From Sphaerulina vaccinii (lineage: Eukaryota; Ascomycota; Dothideomycetes; Mycosphaerellales; Mycosphaerellaceae), in NCBI GenBank assembly GCA_022570795.1, contig JAKUDP010000004.1, positions 1 through 64,000 of the forward strand: DNA of 64,000 nucleotides, written 5' to 3'. The notes beneath the pieces were generated by a model. The model made no database searches, was not told where the DNA came from, and saw only the letters and a program-made list of their open reading frames with translations. The position numbers and the translations under genes were made by a program. Shown in pieces: positions 1-13,561 of the stretch (position 1 is its first letter; each line of letters opens with the position of its first letter).

Positions 1-860
1 ATAGAAAAGTCGCTTATATAATCCAACTTATACTACTCTATACTAGGCTATAATAGCGAAAATACTCGATTTTAGCTAATTATTAAGTAAATATTAGTAT
101 AGGTAGTAGTCCGATAGACGCGAAACTCTTAAAATAGTAGATTTAGATACTAGAAAGTATAATTAGTTACTAAGTTTCTAATAGTTCTAGTAACTAGAAC
201 TAAAACTAGCCTAATAACCCTTTTTTTAAGTAATAGCTACTTATAACTACTATTAGGTTAAAAACTCGAATTTTATATACTAATTTCGAAAATTAGAAAG
301 ATAGCTATTTCGAGCCTAATAGTACTAATAATTAGATTCTATAGACTTTCGACCCTTCCGGATACGATAGAAAAGTCGCTTATATAATCCGAACTTATAC
401 TACTCTATACTAGGCTATAATAGCAAAAATACTCGATTTTAGCTAATTATTAAGTAAATATTAGTATAGGTAGTAGTCTAATAGATACGAAACTTTTAAA
501 ATAGTAGATTTAGATACTAGAAAGTATAATTAGTTACTAAGTTTCTAATAGTTCTAGCAACTAGGACTAAAACTAGCCTAATAACCCTTTTTTTAAGTAA
601 TAGCTACCTATAACTACTATTAGATTAAAAACTCGAATTTTATATACTAATTTCGAAAATTAGAAAGATAGCTATTTCGAGCCTAATAGTACTAATAATT
701 AGATTCTATAGACTTTCGACCCTTCCGGACACGATAGAAAAGTCGCTTATATAATCCGAACTTATACTACTCTATACTAGGCTATAATAGTAAAAATACT
801 CGATTTTAGCTAATTATTAAGTAAATATTAGTATAGATAGTAGTCTAATAGGCCCGAAAC
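1..860. repeat. 366-367 bp tandem repeat, about 2.4 copies
   Basis: The string atagaaaagtcgcttatata recurs at 1, 367 and 734, giving a period of 366-367 bp. Copies one and two are nearly identical over their whole length. The third follows the unit to about 860 and then diverges. The array touches the window edge, so more copies may lie upstream. All copies are RIP-saturated. Confidence 0.92.
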
Positions 861-3499
861 TTTTAAAATAGTAAGTTTAAATACTAATAAGTAGAATATA
901 GTACTAAGTCTCTAAAGGTATTAGTACCTATTACCTCTATAGTAAGTAATACTAGGTCTAAATATTTTAGCTAAATTAATTCTACTATTTATACTTACTT
1001 TATTAGATAGTTCTATAGACTTAATATATTCTTTCCTCTAGTACTAATAGCTTATATATAAGATACGAGCTTAATCGGACTAGTATTAGAAGCGCTAGAT
1101 ACTAATAACTATACTCTAGTAACTTTTACTAATAAAGTTAATAAACTAACTTACTATTTATACTAATTTTATTAGATAATTTTATAAACTAGTTATTTTC
1201 TTTTACTTTTTATCTACCTATACTAGTACTCTATTCTATACTTATTAAATAGCTATATAATAATAAATAGATAATAAAAAAATAGAATATATTTTATAGA
1301 ACTATATACTAAAATAATAAGTTCTATCTCTAGTTATAGTTTATACTATAGTATTCTACTATACTAAATACTATTAAAGTTTATTATTATTACTAGTATA
1401 TAGTAAATATATAAAGATATAGTTAAATATAGTAATAGAAAAGTACTACTCTAAATAAATATACTACTATAAGCTACTCTAAAACTAATACTATCTAATA
1501 TATTAACCTATTTATACTAGTTTTCTTCTAAGTTTATAAAGAAGTTAATACTTTCTATAATAGTATTAAAGTATATTTTTTTTAATTCTATTTTAAAAGC
1601 TTCTTTTTCTTTTCTAGTATAGTTATAGTTTAAATAGTTTAAATCTTTTAGAAAGTAGTAATCTCTAGTAAATATATTTATTTTAGTTTCTTTTTCTACT
1701 AAAAAAGTAGTAGAATATAGACTTCTAGTCTTTTCTATATTTTTCTATAAAACTTCTAATAAGATCTAGAATAGTTAGTATAATATATTTTAGTTATAGA
1801 AAAAGTTTACTTACTATTATTTTTAAAAATTATAGAATAGATTAAAAAATAGTAGTTTAGAGCTACTAACTCTTTTTCTAGTTTTTTATTTATATAGATA
1901 GACTAAGATCTTTTAACTCTTCTTCTAGTTCTTTATTAATAGTAGATATACTAGAATCTTTAGTATAGTCTAAGTCTAGAATACTAGAACTTTTACTATT
2001 AAAAAGTTCTATAAATTAGATTAGTAGAAATACTATTTTAGACTTATTATTATTATAGTATTTTTATACTTTTTAGAGATAGAAGAATCTTTATAGTCTA
2101 ATCTATTAAAATAATATATAACTCTTAATTTATTTAGATATTCTACTTCTTTTAGTAAGTTTCTACTATTATATTTAGTAATTAGAACTTCTAAAGTCTT
2201 ATCTAGTCTCGTAGAAGAGACTATAGAGCAATTATTAATAAAATTATTAATAAAATCTTTAATAATAAGAGTAGAAGACATCTCAAATAGTAGAGAGTTA
2301 CTAGAGTAGTATAGTATAAATAGTATAATAGTTAATCTTTTAATATAGATTTTTAAAATATTTTAAAAAAGTAAAATAGAAAGAAAATATAGATTCTTAT
2401 ATATATAGACTCTAAGCTATATAATACTAGTTAAGTATTATTAGTAGTATAGTACTAACTACTATACTACTATAGTATAACTCTAAATTTTATATAATAA
2501 ATTATATTTCTATTTAATATCTATTTCTATTACTTTTATTTATTTTTTCTATTCTTTTTAAATAATTCTTCTCTCTATCTTTATTAGTAGTATCTAAACT
2601 AATATTCTTATAGTACTTTCTACTACTACTAGGTTCTATAGTAGTTTCTTCTCTACTAGTATTAAAATTATTAAAAGTATTTTTAAAAGAACTACTATAA
2701 TTAATAGAATTAGATATAGAATTAAACCTTTCTAACTCTACTAAAGCTCTAGGAGTTAGAGGACTATTAGAACTAGGTAAAGGAATATCTAAATCTATAT
2801 CTAGACTAGAAGTTTCTAATCTATTATTTTCTAGATTAGAACTATTAGAGCTAGGTAGAGGAATATCTAAATCTAAACTAGAAGTATCTAGTTTTTTTTT
2901 TTTTTTTTCTATTATAGTATTATTTAAAGCTTCTTCTTCTTCTTCTTCTTCTAGTATAGAGTCTTCTCTAATAATACTAGTATTATTTATATTAGTTTCT
3001 ATAGTAGTACTACTAGAGCTACTACTAGGAATTATTAAGTTCTCGTCTATATCTAGAATAGATTCCTCTCTAGTATAGTAATTTTCTAAGTTCTTATAAG
3101 CTTTATTATTTTTAGATTATTAATAATATCTACTATTCTAGTAGTTTCTATATTATATATAGTAGTAGAAGTAAGGAGTCTTTCTATAAAGAAACTAATA
3201 TCCTCTAGATTACTAATAGTTTTAAAAATATTTTTTAAAACTTTTTATTTAAGTAGAAGATAGCTATAATAAAATAGATATAATCTTCTATTAAATATTT
3301 ATTTTCTACTATATTATATTTACTAATTAGAGTAGTATAAAGGTTCTTAGGTAATAGGTATCTAAAACAAGCTATATTTCTTTTAATAAGATTATTTTCT
3401 ACTATAGTTTCTTTAATTTTTTTAACTAAACTAATATATTCTTTATTACTATTAGCTCTATTATAATTTTAAATATTATACTTATAACTACTAGTATAA

Positions 3500-6400
3500 T
3501 AAGGATCTACTAGATAATAGAAGTAATAGTTACTATAGTAGTCTACTACTTTTTCTTCTAATAAAAGTAGATTATAATTATTACTTTTAGCTTCTTCTTC
3601 TTCTAGATTACTTATTTCTTCTAATATTCTACTAGACTCTAGGCAAAGAGAGTATTTATTAGTACTATAAGTAGAATATCTAATAATAGTATTATTTAGA
3701 AATAAACTAATAGAAATTCTAAAATACTTAGTTTCTATACTAAATAGACTATAGTATAGTCTATCTAACTCTCTAAATTTATTTATATCTACTACTAAAT
3801 TAATATCTTTTAATAGAGTATCTTATCTAATAGTATCTATTTTATATTTAGTAGGTTCTCTAGAAATAATATAACTAGTACCTTAACTTCTAATTCTACT
3901 ACTAGCTTAGACTATACTAATAAGACTAAATATAGGCTCTAGATTAATAGTATATTTAATATTAGGTAGATCGAGACCTACTTCTAATATACTAGTAGTT
4001 ATTAGTACTCTACTACTATTAGATTCTAGAAATTCTTTTAAAATAGTATTAAGTTTTCCTTTTTACTATAGATAAAATTAACTCTTAGCTCTAAACTAAT
4101 TTCTTCGCCTTTAGCTTTACTATTAATAAATATAAGAATTTTATTTCTAGAGTCTATATCTTCTCTAGTAATTTTAGCTATAGTATTTTTTAGAATAGTT
4201 AGTTCTTTTTTTTTTTCTTAAAATATAATCTTATATAACTAATATCTTTTCTATTACTTATACCTCTAATTACTTTAGTATAGCCTTTAATATTTAAAGT
4301 ACTTTCTAGAATATTAAGTAGGCTATTAGAAAGAGTAGTAGTTAATAGTATTATATTAGCTTTATATTTTAGTAAAGTTTTAAAATATTTTAGTTCTAAT
4401 CGAAAGTTCTTTTCTAATAAAAATAGATATACCTCGTCTATATAGATAAAAACCTCTCTACTATAGTTTTTATAAGTATTTATAATAGTATCTAGCTTGT
4501 TAGTATTAAGATCTTCTATATTAATAAAAAATAAATTAGTATTACTAGAAGGAGTATCTCTTATAGTACTAGGATTTAGATCTAGTTCCTTAGCTCTATT
4601 ATATAAATTAGTACTTAAAGTAACTCTAGGAGTTATAATAATATATAAATTAGTTTAAAAGTAAAGCTAGGTAATAAATATAGGAGACTTTTACTACTAC
4701 TAGTTTTATTAATAAAAACTACTATAGGAGTATTATTTATTATTTCTATTAGCCCTAGCTTTTACTTATTATTATAGAAGCTTTTAGTATTATCTTTATA
4801 AAGTAATTTAATATTATCTTCTAGAAATTTACTACTAATATTAAAATCTAAAGTATTAGAAATAGTATAATTTTCTATTTTAGTTTTTTTTTCTATTTTA
4901 GCTATAGTACTACTAGTTTTAATATAACTCTCTTTAGTAGATTAAAGTATAAGAAGTAAGTTAAACTAAATTCTTTTATTTTATATAATAGGTTAGAGTA
5001 TTACTACTATTATAGTTAAAACCTATATTAAAATAATAATTATAAAAAGTTTTAGTACTTCTATTAGCTTAGAAGTCTTCTATTAGAGTATCCTTTTTAT
5101 TACTACTACTACTATAGTAGTTATAGTTATTTAATTTAGTTTTAATAATATAATTAATAACCTTTCTATAACTACTAATAGTAAGACTTTTCTAAATAGT
5201 AAACTAGATTCGCATTCTAGAGTAGTACTTAAAATAGAAGTAGTAAGTAGTTTAGTATCTTTTACTAATAAATAAGAAGTAGTAGAATCTTCTAAATTAT
5301 AGTAGTTACTACTAATATATTCTTTAAAAGGTATAATATAAAGTATATATATAACTATTAGTTTACTAAGTCTAGGAGAGATATCTAATATTAGTTTTTT
5401 CTTTTCTAGTTATATTTAAACTTTTATAATAGTCTATTACTATAGTAAAAACTTCTTTTTCTTTATTAAATAATAAACTTCTACTTTTAGTTTCTATATT
5501 TTTAAATATAATAGTAGTAAGTTCTATTCTTCTAAAAGAACCTCTACTATATAAATAAATAGTTAAAGCTAGATATAATATAAATTTATTAATATAGTTA
5601 TTAAATCTTTCTATACTAGTACTTTTAAATACTATTTTATTATTTCTTATATTTTTTAGAAGAGTTTTATTATAATAGCTATTTTTTTTAGTAAGTTAGT
5701 TTAGAAAATAAAGTTCTTTTTAAATTTTCTAAGTTTTTCTATATCTAGAATACTAGATCCTATTCTATTAATTAGACTACTATTATTAACTAATTTAAAA
5801 TTAAAATTTAATTCTTCTAAACTATTTATTTCTAATAATTTTTTTAATAGTATATTTTCTAACTTAATATATATATTACTAAATAGTTCTTTTAGATTAG
5901 AAATAGAATATTCTATATTATTATAAATAATTAAATTAGGCCTAGGCTCTCCTATAAGTTCTTTAGTAGTTACTATTTCTTTAGTAAAAGCTAGAAGATA
6001 AGGTCTAATAGTACTAATAAAACTAAAATAGTTTAAACTAATATTAGTTAAATACTTTAGTATAAAATCTTTATAGAAATATTATCTTCTACTATAGAAT
6101 CTTCCTCTTCTTCTAAACTATCTTTTATAACTTCTAAATAGTAGTAGTAACCTAGAGTTACTAATCTAGAGTTATAAATTATTATACTAGTTAATTTTCT
6201 TATAAAAAGTAGATCTATAATTTCTTTACTATATTTATCTAAACTTCTAATATAGTAGAAAATAATAACTAGATTATTAAGAGTAGTATCTTTACTAATA
6301 AAAGAGAGATTAAGTTCTTTTAGTAGCTCTCTAAATATTCTACTAAATAGATAGTATAGCTCGAATTTATTTTCTTCTATATTTATAGTAGTATAATTAA

Positions 6401-7690
6401 AAGAAATAAGTTTTCTAAAAAAAGTTTCTAAAGTACTACTAATAGTAATATCTTTAACTAGACTATAGTATTCTAGTTCTTCTTTATCTCTACTATTTTT
6501 AAATATACTAGTAATATAAAATACTTTAATAGTAAATATAAGTAGTTATAAAAATATTTTAAAATAAGTATTTTTAGTAGAAATACTATCTAAAGGTATA
6601 AAGTCTTTAAATTCTTTAGTAGTAGGGCTATAATTACTACTTCTAATTCTTTGTCTAATAGTAAGAGGTATACTATTTATTTTAGTACTAATTTCTATTA
6701 AATATTCTATTACTAGATCTTCTAAATTAGAAAGATCTAAACTATTAATATTAGATTCTATTATATTAGTACTAGGTTCTATATTACTATAGCCTATTTC
6801 TATTAAATATTCTCTATTTTTATCTTTTAAATAAGTTAATATATTAGATTTTTTAATAAAGTTATTAAGTAGTTTAGTATTACTATTTATATTAATAGTA
6901 TTATCTTCTATTCTAGTAACTTCTAGTTTATAATTTTCTAAAATTTTATTTTTTAATAAAAAAGTAATATCTTCTAGTTCTTCTATACTATTACTAGAAT
7001 TACTATTAGATTCTATACTACTATTACTTGTATTAGAAGAGCTATTACTTCTATTTCTATAAGTTAAACTTCTAGATAAACTAGTACTAGACTCTTCTAA
7101 TTCTAAATTAGGTAGTTTAGATATAAAATATAGTTTAGAGTTTTTATTAAATTCTACTAAAACTTATATAGGTATATTTTCTAAAATATAACTAGCTTTT
7201 TTATTAGTAGCTAGAGTAGAAGAGTTATATTTTTTAGTATAGTATTTTCTAATTTCTTTTCTATTAATATTAATATAGTTATAGCTAAAGTACTTGAAAC
7301 TATTAAAAGATATATCTAACTCTTTAAATAAATAAGTATTATTAACTACTTTAGTAGTAAGCTCTTCTAAAGTAGATATATCTAAAGATTCTATTTTCTC
7401 TTCTAGATTTTCTAAAATATTATTATTTTTATATATTTTAAATAAACTATTATACTTTAAACAAAGATGTTTTATATAGTTAGAATTAGTTAGATTAGTA
7501 GAACAACTAGAGCAAAAAATAATACCTAAGTCTAGATTATAAACTAATATAGTATCTTCTAATTTAGTAGTTTTACTAGAAGTAATAAGTCTAGAATTTC
7601 TAAAGTCTACTATAGTAAGAGCTCTATTATTTTTAAAGTAACTATTAATATAGTTAGTAGTAGTACTAGTAGTAGATATTTTAATTTAGA
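3500..7690 (-). pseudogene. RIP-killed RecQ-like SF2 helicase
   Basis: Reading the minus strand and treating TAG/TAA as mutated CAG/CAA reveals helicase motifs in order. A Cys-pair region (CSSC) lies near 7,505-7,520, like the N-terminal zinc-binding segment of fungal telomere-linked RecQ proteins. A Walker A remnant, SSSKSLLY, lies near 4,700; Gly to Ser is what G-to-A change gives. Motif II appears as YIDEVYLF near 4,430, followed by LLTTTLSNS near 4,330 for motif III. The motif V/VI region reads ITTSILEVGLDLPNI near 3,975 and then QASSR-type residues near 3,900. Many stops and no usable start show it is dead. Order and spacing fit a RecQ-family helicase of the kind carried by subtelomeric or dispersed fungal repeats; the exact subfamily is inference. 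Confidence 0.8.
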
Positions 7691-8443
7691 ATAGTAGTTA
7701 GTTTTTAAAATAGTAAAAGTTATTATAATTAGATTCTTTAAAATAGCTTAAGAGTTTTAGATTAAGAAGAAAGAGAATAGAGAATATATTTTCTACTCTT
7801 ACTTACTAAGTTATCTACTATATTTACTATATATCTACTTTAATATAATAAGTTAAAATAATTATTTTAGAACTAGACTTATTATATTTATTAGAATAGT
7901 AGACTATAGATATATATATAGACTTAACTCTTCTTCTAGAGTTCTTACTTCCTATAGTAATTTTTAATATCTAATTTATAATATAATTCTAAAGTAGTAC
8001 TATTCTACTTTCTATTCTACTAGTTTTTAATTAAAGTAAGTAATACTAGAACTACTTTTAGTATAGTAAGCTAACTAATACTTTAGTTAGTAATAGAGTA
8101 TCTTTATTTTATTATATTATAAAATAATAATACTCTAACTAAGTCTAAATAATAGTAAGTAATTCTATAATTTATTTCTAAAATAAAACTAACTAGTATT
8201 CTAGTTTAATTTAGTTTAGTATTATTCTATTCTACTCTAGAATAATACTACTCTAATCCCTAGCTTATTAAGTCTAAATTAAAGTAAGAATATAACCTAC
8301 TACTTTAACTAAACTAAGCTAATATTTATTTTAGTTTAAAATTAGTTAAAATATTTACTAAAAAAAATTAAAAGAATTATTTATAAAGAAGTAAGTAGTT
8401 ATTTACTACTTATATACTAGTATCTTAGCTAACTATAATAGCT

Positions 8444-8629
8444 ATGTCTAGCTATACTACTATTAGTATTAAAACTAATAAGAATTTAATCGAAATTCTA
8501 AATAAAGTAATAGATAAATATAAAGAAAATAAAGAAGTTTATACTTTTCTAGTAAGACTTAAAGAGTCTATACTTAACTATTATATTAAAGAATACTATC
8601 TAAGTAAGTATAAAGAATTTATTAGCTAG
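8444..8629 (+). other. short ATG frame in RIP DNA, unlikely gene
   Basis: A 61-codon frame, rich in Lys, Tyr and Ile, is one of very few ATG-started frames in the block. It is followed at once by many stops. No domain is recognised. It is most likely the remnant of an older repeat-borne gene; a live gene is improbable here because the flanks are RIP-saturated. Confidence 0.15.
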
Positions 8630-9340
8630 TATATTTACTAACTATAATAGATTAGTAAATTAATTTAGAAGATCCTAGATATTATTTAGAAAAAATAGAA
8701 AATAAAATACTTAAAGAGGAGAAGGATAGTATAGAGGATTATTTTATTAAGCTACTATAGATATATTTATTTATATAAGTATTATATAGATAGTTACTTA
8801 TATAAATATATTTTTAATAATAGATTCTATTAATATTTTAGTTTATTACTATTTATTCTATTTTGAAATAGTATACTAGAGTTACTCTAGTTATTATAGT
8901 ATAAGTAAGAAATAGTCCTATTCTAAGTCTACTAACTCTAAGATTTAGTTTATTTAACTATAGAAATTAGATTAAGTTTTTAATTTTAAATAGATACTTT
9001 TATTATTTAGCTAAGCTTTACTTCTAATAAGCTAAGATCTAGCTCTATTCTAATCCTAATTTCTAGTATACTTAATTATATATAGATAGTAATAGGTAAA
9101 ATAAAGTATTATAAATATATATAGATTTAGTTAGTTTTTATATAGCTTTTAGTAAAAGCTCTAACTTAATAAACAAACTAGATTTCTATACTAATAGAGC
9201 TTTCAAGCTACTTTTAGTAACTCTAGATATATTATCTTAATATATAAATATTATATTCTTATACTCTAATTCTAGAAAGAACTCTAATTCTAATTTATAG
9301 AAGTTCTAATATTCTTTAAACTATACTTTAAGTAAATAAA

Positions 9341-10400
9341 TATATAACTCTACTCTAATAATAGATTAGCTATAGAAGTATACTTCTTTAATTCTAAAGA
9401 ATCTAGATTTTATATAATATTTCTAAAAAGTCTAATATTTATAAAGTTATTTATTTTTAAAGTTAAAATTTTCTAATAATCTAAAGCTATTCTAAAAAAT
9501 TATATAATAGAGCTTTAAAAATAGGTTAGCTATAAAAGTATACTATTTTGCCTCTAAGGAACCCGAATATTAAATAAAATTTCTAAAAAGTCTAAGACTT
9601 AAAAAGTTAACTTTTTTTAAAACTAGAATTTTTTAATAATCTAAAGCTACTTTCTATAAATATATAATAGAGCCTTAAAAATAGGTTAGTAATAGAAGTA
9701 TACTATTTCGACTCTAAAGAACCTAAATATTAAATAAAATATTTAAAAAGTCTAATATTTAGAAAGTTACTAATTTTTAAAGCTAAAATTTCTTTATAAC
9801 CTAAAGTAGCCCTAAATAAATATATAATAGACCTTTAAAAATACCTAAGCTATTAAAGTATACTATTTTAACTATAAAGAACCCGAATTTGCCCTAAAAT
9901 TTCTAAGACTCTAAGTATCTAGCCTAGTATAGATTTTAGATATATTACTTTCTCTATAACTTCTAGGTCTAGTAAATAAATATATAATAGAGCTTTAAAA
10001 ATATATAAGCTATAGAATTATACTATTTTAGCTATAAGGAATCTGAATCTTAAATAAAAACTATAAAAAGTCTAATATTTAGAAAGTTACTAATTTTTAA
10101 AAGTTAGACTTCTAGATATTTTCGATTCTATATAGATCTAGCTAGAGTAGTATACTAAAAATAATTCTAAGACCGTATTATACTAACTTAGCCCTATAGA
10201 ATTCGAATCTAAAGTAATAATTTTAAAAAGTTATATATCTAGCTTAATATTTATTTTTAAAGTCTCGACTTTTCTAGAATTTTTAGCTATAGTAAAAGTT
10301 TAGTAGATAGTAGTATATATATACTTCTTATAAAGAACTATACTATTTCGACCCTAAGGATTCCAAATCTGAAATAATAATTTTATAAAGTCTAGTTTCT
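9341..10400. repeat. 160-bp satellite, about seven phased copies
   Basis: Copies start at 9341, 9501, 9661, 9821, 9981, 10141 and 10301. The landmark tatataatag sits at 9501, 9661, 9821 and 9981. A second landmark, tactattttr-like, sits at 9381, 9541, 9701, 9861, 10021, 10181 and 10341. Spacing is exactly 160 bp throughout although the copies differ at many bases. Because 160 is not a multiple of three, this is not a protein-coding repeat. The period is close to a fungal nucleosome repeat length. Confidence 0.85.
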
Positions 10401-10450
10401 CTAGCGAATATTAGTAGATTACTCTCTACTAGAGGAACTACCTTTTTTTT

Positions 10451-10475
10451 ACTAGAGGAACTTAGTTCCTCTAGT
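10451..10475. repeat. perfect 25-bp palindrome (11-bp stems)
   Basis: actagaggaac is followed by tta and then gttcctctagt, an exact inverted repeat. A further direct copy of one arm (actagaggaacta) lies just upstream at 10428-10440. It sits at the right edge of the 160-bp satellite and could be a transposon end or the satellite boundary. Confidence 0.75.
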
Positions 10476-10676
10476 ATAGATATAAGTAGAGGTTGCTCTA
10501 GATATAGTAGAATATTTATAATAATTCTTTAACTAGCTATTAATTTTATAAATTTATATTCTACTATTAGAAAAAGCTAACTATTACTATCTAATACTTC
10601 TTTTATAAACCTAGGCTTATAATCTATTAAAATAGAATAATAATATATATATTTATAATATATAAAAAAAGTTTTA

Positions 10677-10850
10677 TTAGAATATAATACTAAATTAGAT
10701 CTATCTAAGCTAGCTAACTAAATAAGAAGTATTTTAGTAACTTTTTTATATACTATTTAATAATATAAATAGCTTTTAGTACCTTTTTCTAACTTTACTA
10801 ACTAGAAGAAAAGTCTTTTAGTACTTTTAATAACTAGCTATAAATAATAA
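10677..10850 (+). repeat. 174-bp direct repeat, copy 1
   Basis: This copy starts ttagaatataatac and ends ctataaataataa. It matches 12806-12979 at high identity with no length difference. The two copies bracket about 1.95 kb of A-rich, RIP-mutated DNA, an LTR-like layout, but no polyprotein motif is legible between them. Confidence 0.8.
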
Positions 10851-12805
10851 ATTATAAGCCTAGGTTAGTACTACTATATTTTCTATAATTTAATTATAGA
10901 AGGAAAGTAGCTATAAGATACCTAAAATACTTATAAGTATCTATATATAGCTTTTAGTTTATAATAGTAGAAGTAGTAGTACTACTAAAAATACTAAGTT
11001 TAAAAAAGTAAAGAAAATAGCCTAAGCTATAGTTATATAAAAAAGAATAGTAGTAGTAGTAACTATACTAGGAGCCTATAAGTAAAAATAGGTATATAGA
11101 AAATAAATATATTTTCTATACTTAGAGATAAAAAATAATATACTTTTATATAAAAAAAAAGTAAAACTTTTTCTATAGTTATAATATAAGTTTTAGATTA
11201 TAACTAGATATAGAATTTTATAAACTCTAGCTAAAGAATTAAAAATAGTAATATAGCTATATATAGAATTATAGCTAGCCTAGCCTATAGCTAAACTCGA
11301 AATATAGAAAAAAAAAAAAAAAAAAATAGAATAGCTAGATAAAAGCTATTCTAAATTAGAAAAAGAAAAAAAAAATATTATAATAAAAAGTTAAAAAAAG
11401 TATTATAGTAATCTAAAATATACTAAACCTACTATTAGCTTATAATACTTAAAAAACTATACTTTCTATTCTAAATATAAGCCTCTAAATCTAGTACTAG
11501 AAAATTTACTAACTTTTAAAAAATAAATTTAAAAAATAGAATAGCTTAGTTTATACTAAGTATACTATAATTAGAAAAGAGATAATACTTTAGAAACTAA
11601 CTAATTCTCTAGCTACTTTTAGAAGTTTAATACTTTATATTTAAAAAAAGTTATAATTCTACTTTTATTATAAAAAATAGCTCTAGAAAGTTCTAAGTAA
11701 AAAGATACTATTATAGTATATTTTTTTAGTTTTTTTATACTAGTAAGTATATACTACTAGCTAGAGTAGAATCTATTTTTAAAAGAATATCTAATTTAAA
11801 AAAAGTAAAAAAAAAATTTTAAAAAAAAAAAATTTTTATAATACTTTTATAAACTAGAAAGCTTTTCTACTTTTATTTATTTTATTTCTAGAGTAGGTTA
11901 ATTATTCCTATTCTAAATACTTATTTATAAAACTATAATAGATACCTAGAATAAATTATCTAGATTAGTAAAAAAACTATATTCTATACTAATAAAAAAT
12001 AACTTAGAATAATAGTTTAGAAAAATAGAAATTTTTTTTAAAAAAAAAAAACTATTCTATACTATTAAAACTAAAATAAGTATACTAAATACTTTAAAAA
12101 TATAGTATAAAGCAATCTAGTAGATATCTTTATATATAGAAAAGAATAATAAAAAGCTAGTTTTAGAATTATAAACTATAAAAAATATTTAAAAAAAGCT
12201 AAAAAAAAAAATTATAAATAATTAAATAATAGAAAAAAAACTTATAAAATAGTATTTTAGTTTCTAGAAAATAGAGGAAATAAGTATTAATACTATATAA
12301 ATATATTTTTAGATACTTAGAAAAAGAATTAAAGCTACCTAACCTAAAATAGCTAGAGTATTTACTTAGAAAATAAAAATATAAGTACTTTTATTAAAGC
12401 TTTTAAACTAGTAGTTAACTATTAGAGATACTATTAATAGATAGCTATTACTATTATTTAAAAGTATTTCTTTTAATTCTTTAGAAGAAAAAAGTAAATA
12501 TACTAGTAAGTAGTATATCTATTACCTTTATAGCCTAAGTAGTATTATTAAAAAAAAAAAAATTAAAAAAAAAAAAAAAAAAATAATAGAGCTTTAGAAA
12601 AAGAAATAAAATATAAGCTATATAAGTAGAATAGTTACTATATAATATACTATCTATTTCTAGATATAGCTTATAGAATTATTAAGTTAGTATCTAAAAG
12701 TAAGCTTATAGATACTAAAGCTCTAGCTTTAGTTATATATAATTAGAATAATAACTAGAAAGAAAAAGTAGATTAGATAGATCTAACTTATTATAAAAAA
12801 AAGTA

Positions 12806-12979
12806 TTAGAATATAATATTAAATTAAATCTATCTAAGCTAGCTAACTAAGTAAAAAGTATTTTAGTAACCTTTTTATATACTATTTAATAGTATAGATA
12901 GCTTTTAGTACTTTTCTCTAACTTTACTAATTAGAAAAAAAGTCTTTTAGTACTTCTAATAACTAGCTATAAATAATAA
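12806..12979 (+). repeat. 174-bp direct repeat, copy 2
   Basis: Second member of the pair described at 10677-10850, in the same orientation and of the same length, 2,129 bp downstream. It may be a small LTR-type element or a segmental duplication; the sequence does not decide. Confidence 0.8.
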
Positions 12980-13098
12980 GTTTTAATATATAATAGAAGT
13001 AGAAATATTAAATAGAAACTAATTATATTAATTATATTAGTTAGATATAGGTTATATCTCTTTTTAAAATATAAAGTATTAGATAAGTTATACTATTA

Positions 13099-13150
13099 TA
13101 TAATCTATATTATATAATCTATATTATATAATTTATATTATATAATCTAA
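13099..13150. repeat. 14-bp tandem microsatellite
   Basis: The unit tatataatctatat repeats about 3.7 times, with one C/T variant. It lies within RIP DNA and has no evident function. Confidence 0.8.
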
Positions 13151-13561
13151 TTTCTAAAAAATTATTTTTTAAATAGTCTAACTAGACTATACTTTCTAAT
13201 AATAATTATAATATTTATACTAAAACTAGAAAGTAACTTACTAGACTACTAGCTATATTATAAAAAAAAAAAAAAAAATTAAAAAAAAATTATAACTATT
13301 AAAATTATCTAACTAAATTTTTTATAAATAATAAAAATTACTATTAAGCTATTTTTATTTAAAACTAATTTTATTTAAATTTTAAAAATACTAGTTATAA
13401 ATTCTAGAATAGTTATATTTATTTTATTTAATATTTTTTAAAAAAAATTATTTTATCTAAGTTTAATTCTAACTAAATATATTATCTACTTTCTATCTAG
13501 CTTCCTATAAGTTAAATATAAAATCTAACTTTAGGTATTTATAGATATATACTTTAAAGCT

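Larger units (their letters stand above)
1..13560. repeat. AT-rich RIP-mutated block (left)
   Basis: The sequence is strongly AT-rich, and CA and TG dinucleotides are almost absent on either strand while CG survives (for example gtcgct, actcgat, ttccgg). That is the signature of RIP, which turns CpA into TpA. Because ATG and TGA both contain TG, start codons and TGA stops are also nearly gone, so old coding frames appear as long ATG-less stretches broken by TAG/TAA. The only short ATG frames are 2033-2281 (minus) and 8444-8629 (plus); neither resembles a known family. Named structures inside the block are listed separately. The remainder, including A-rich DNA from about 10.9 to 13.4 kb with poly-A runs, shows no gene I can recognise. 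Confidence 0.93.

Noticed and set aside
11000..12800. Transposase or polyprotein between the 174-bp repeats
   Set aside because: A-rich frames give Lys/Ile/Tyr strings without any family motif.
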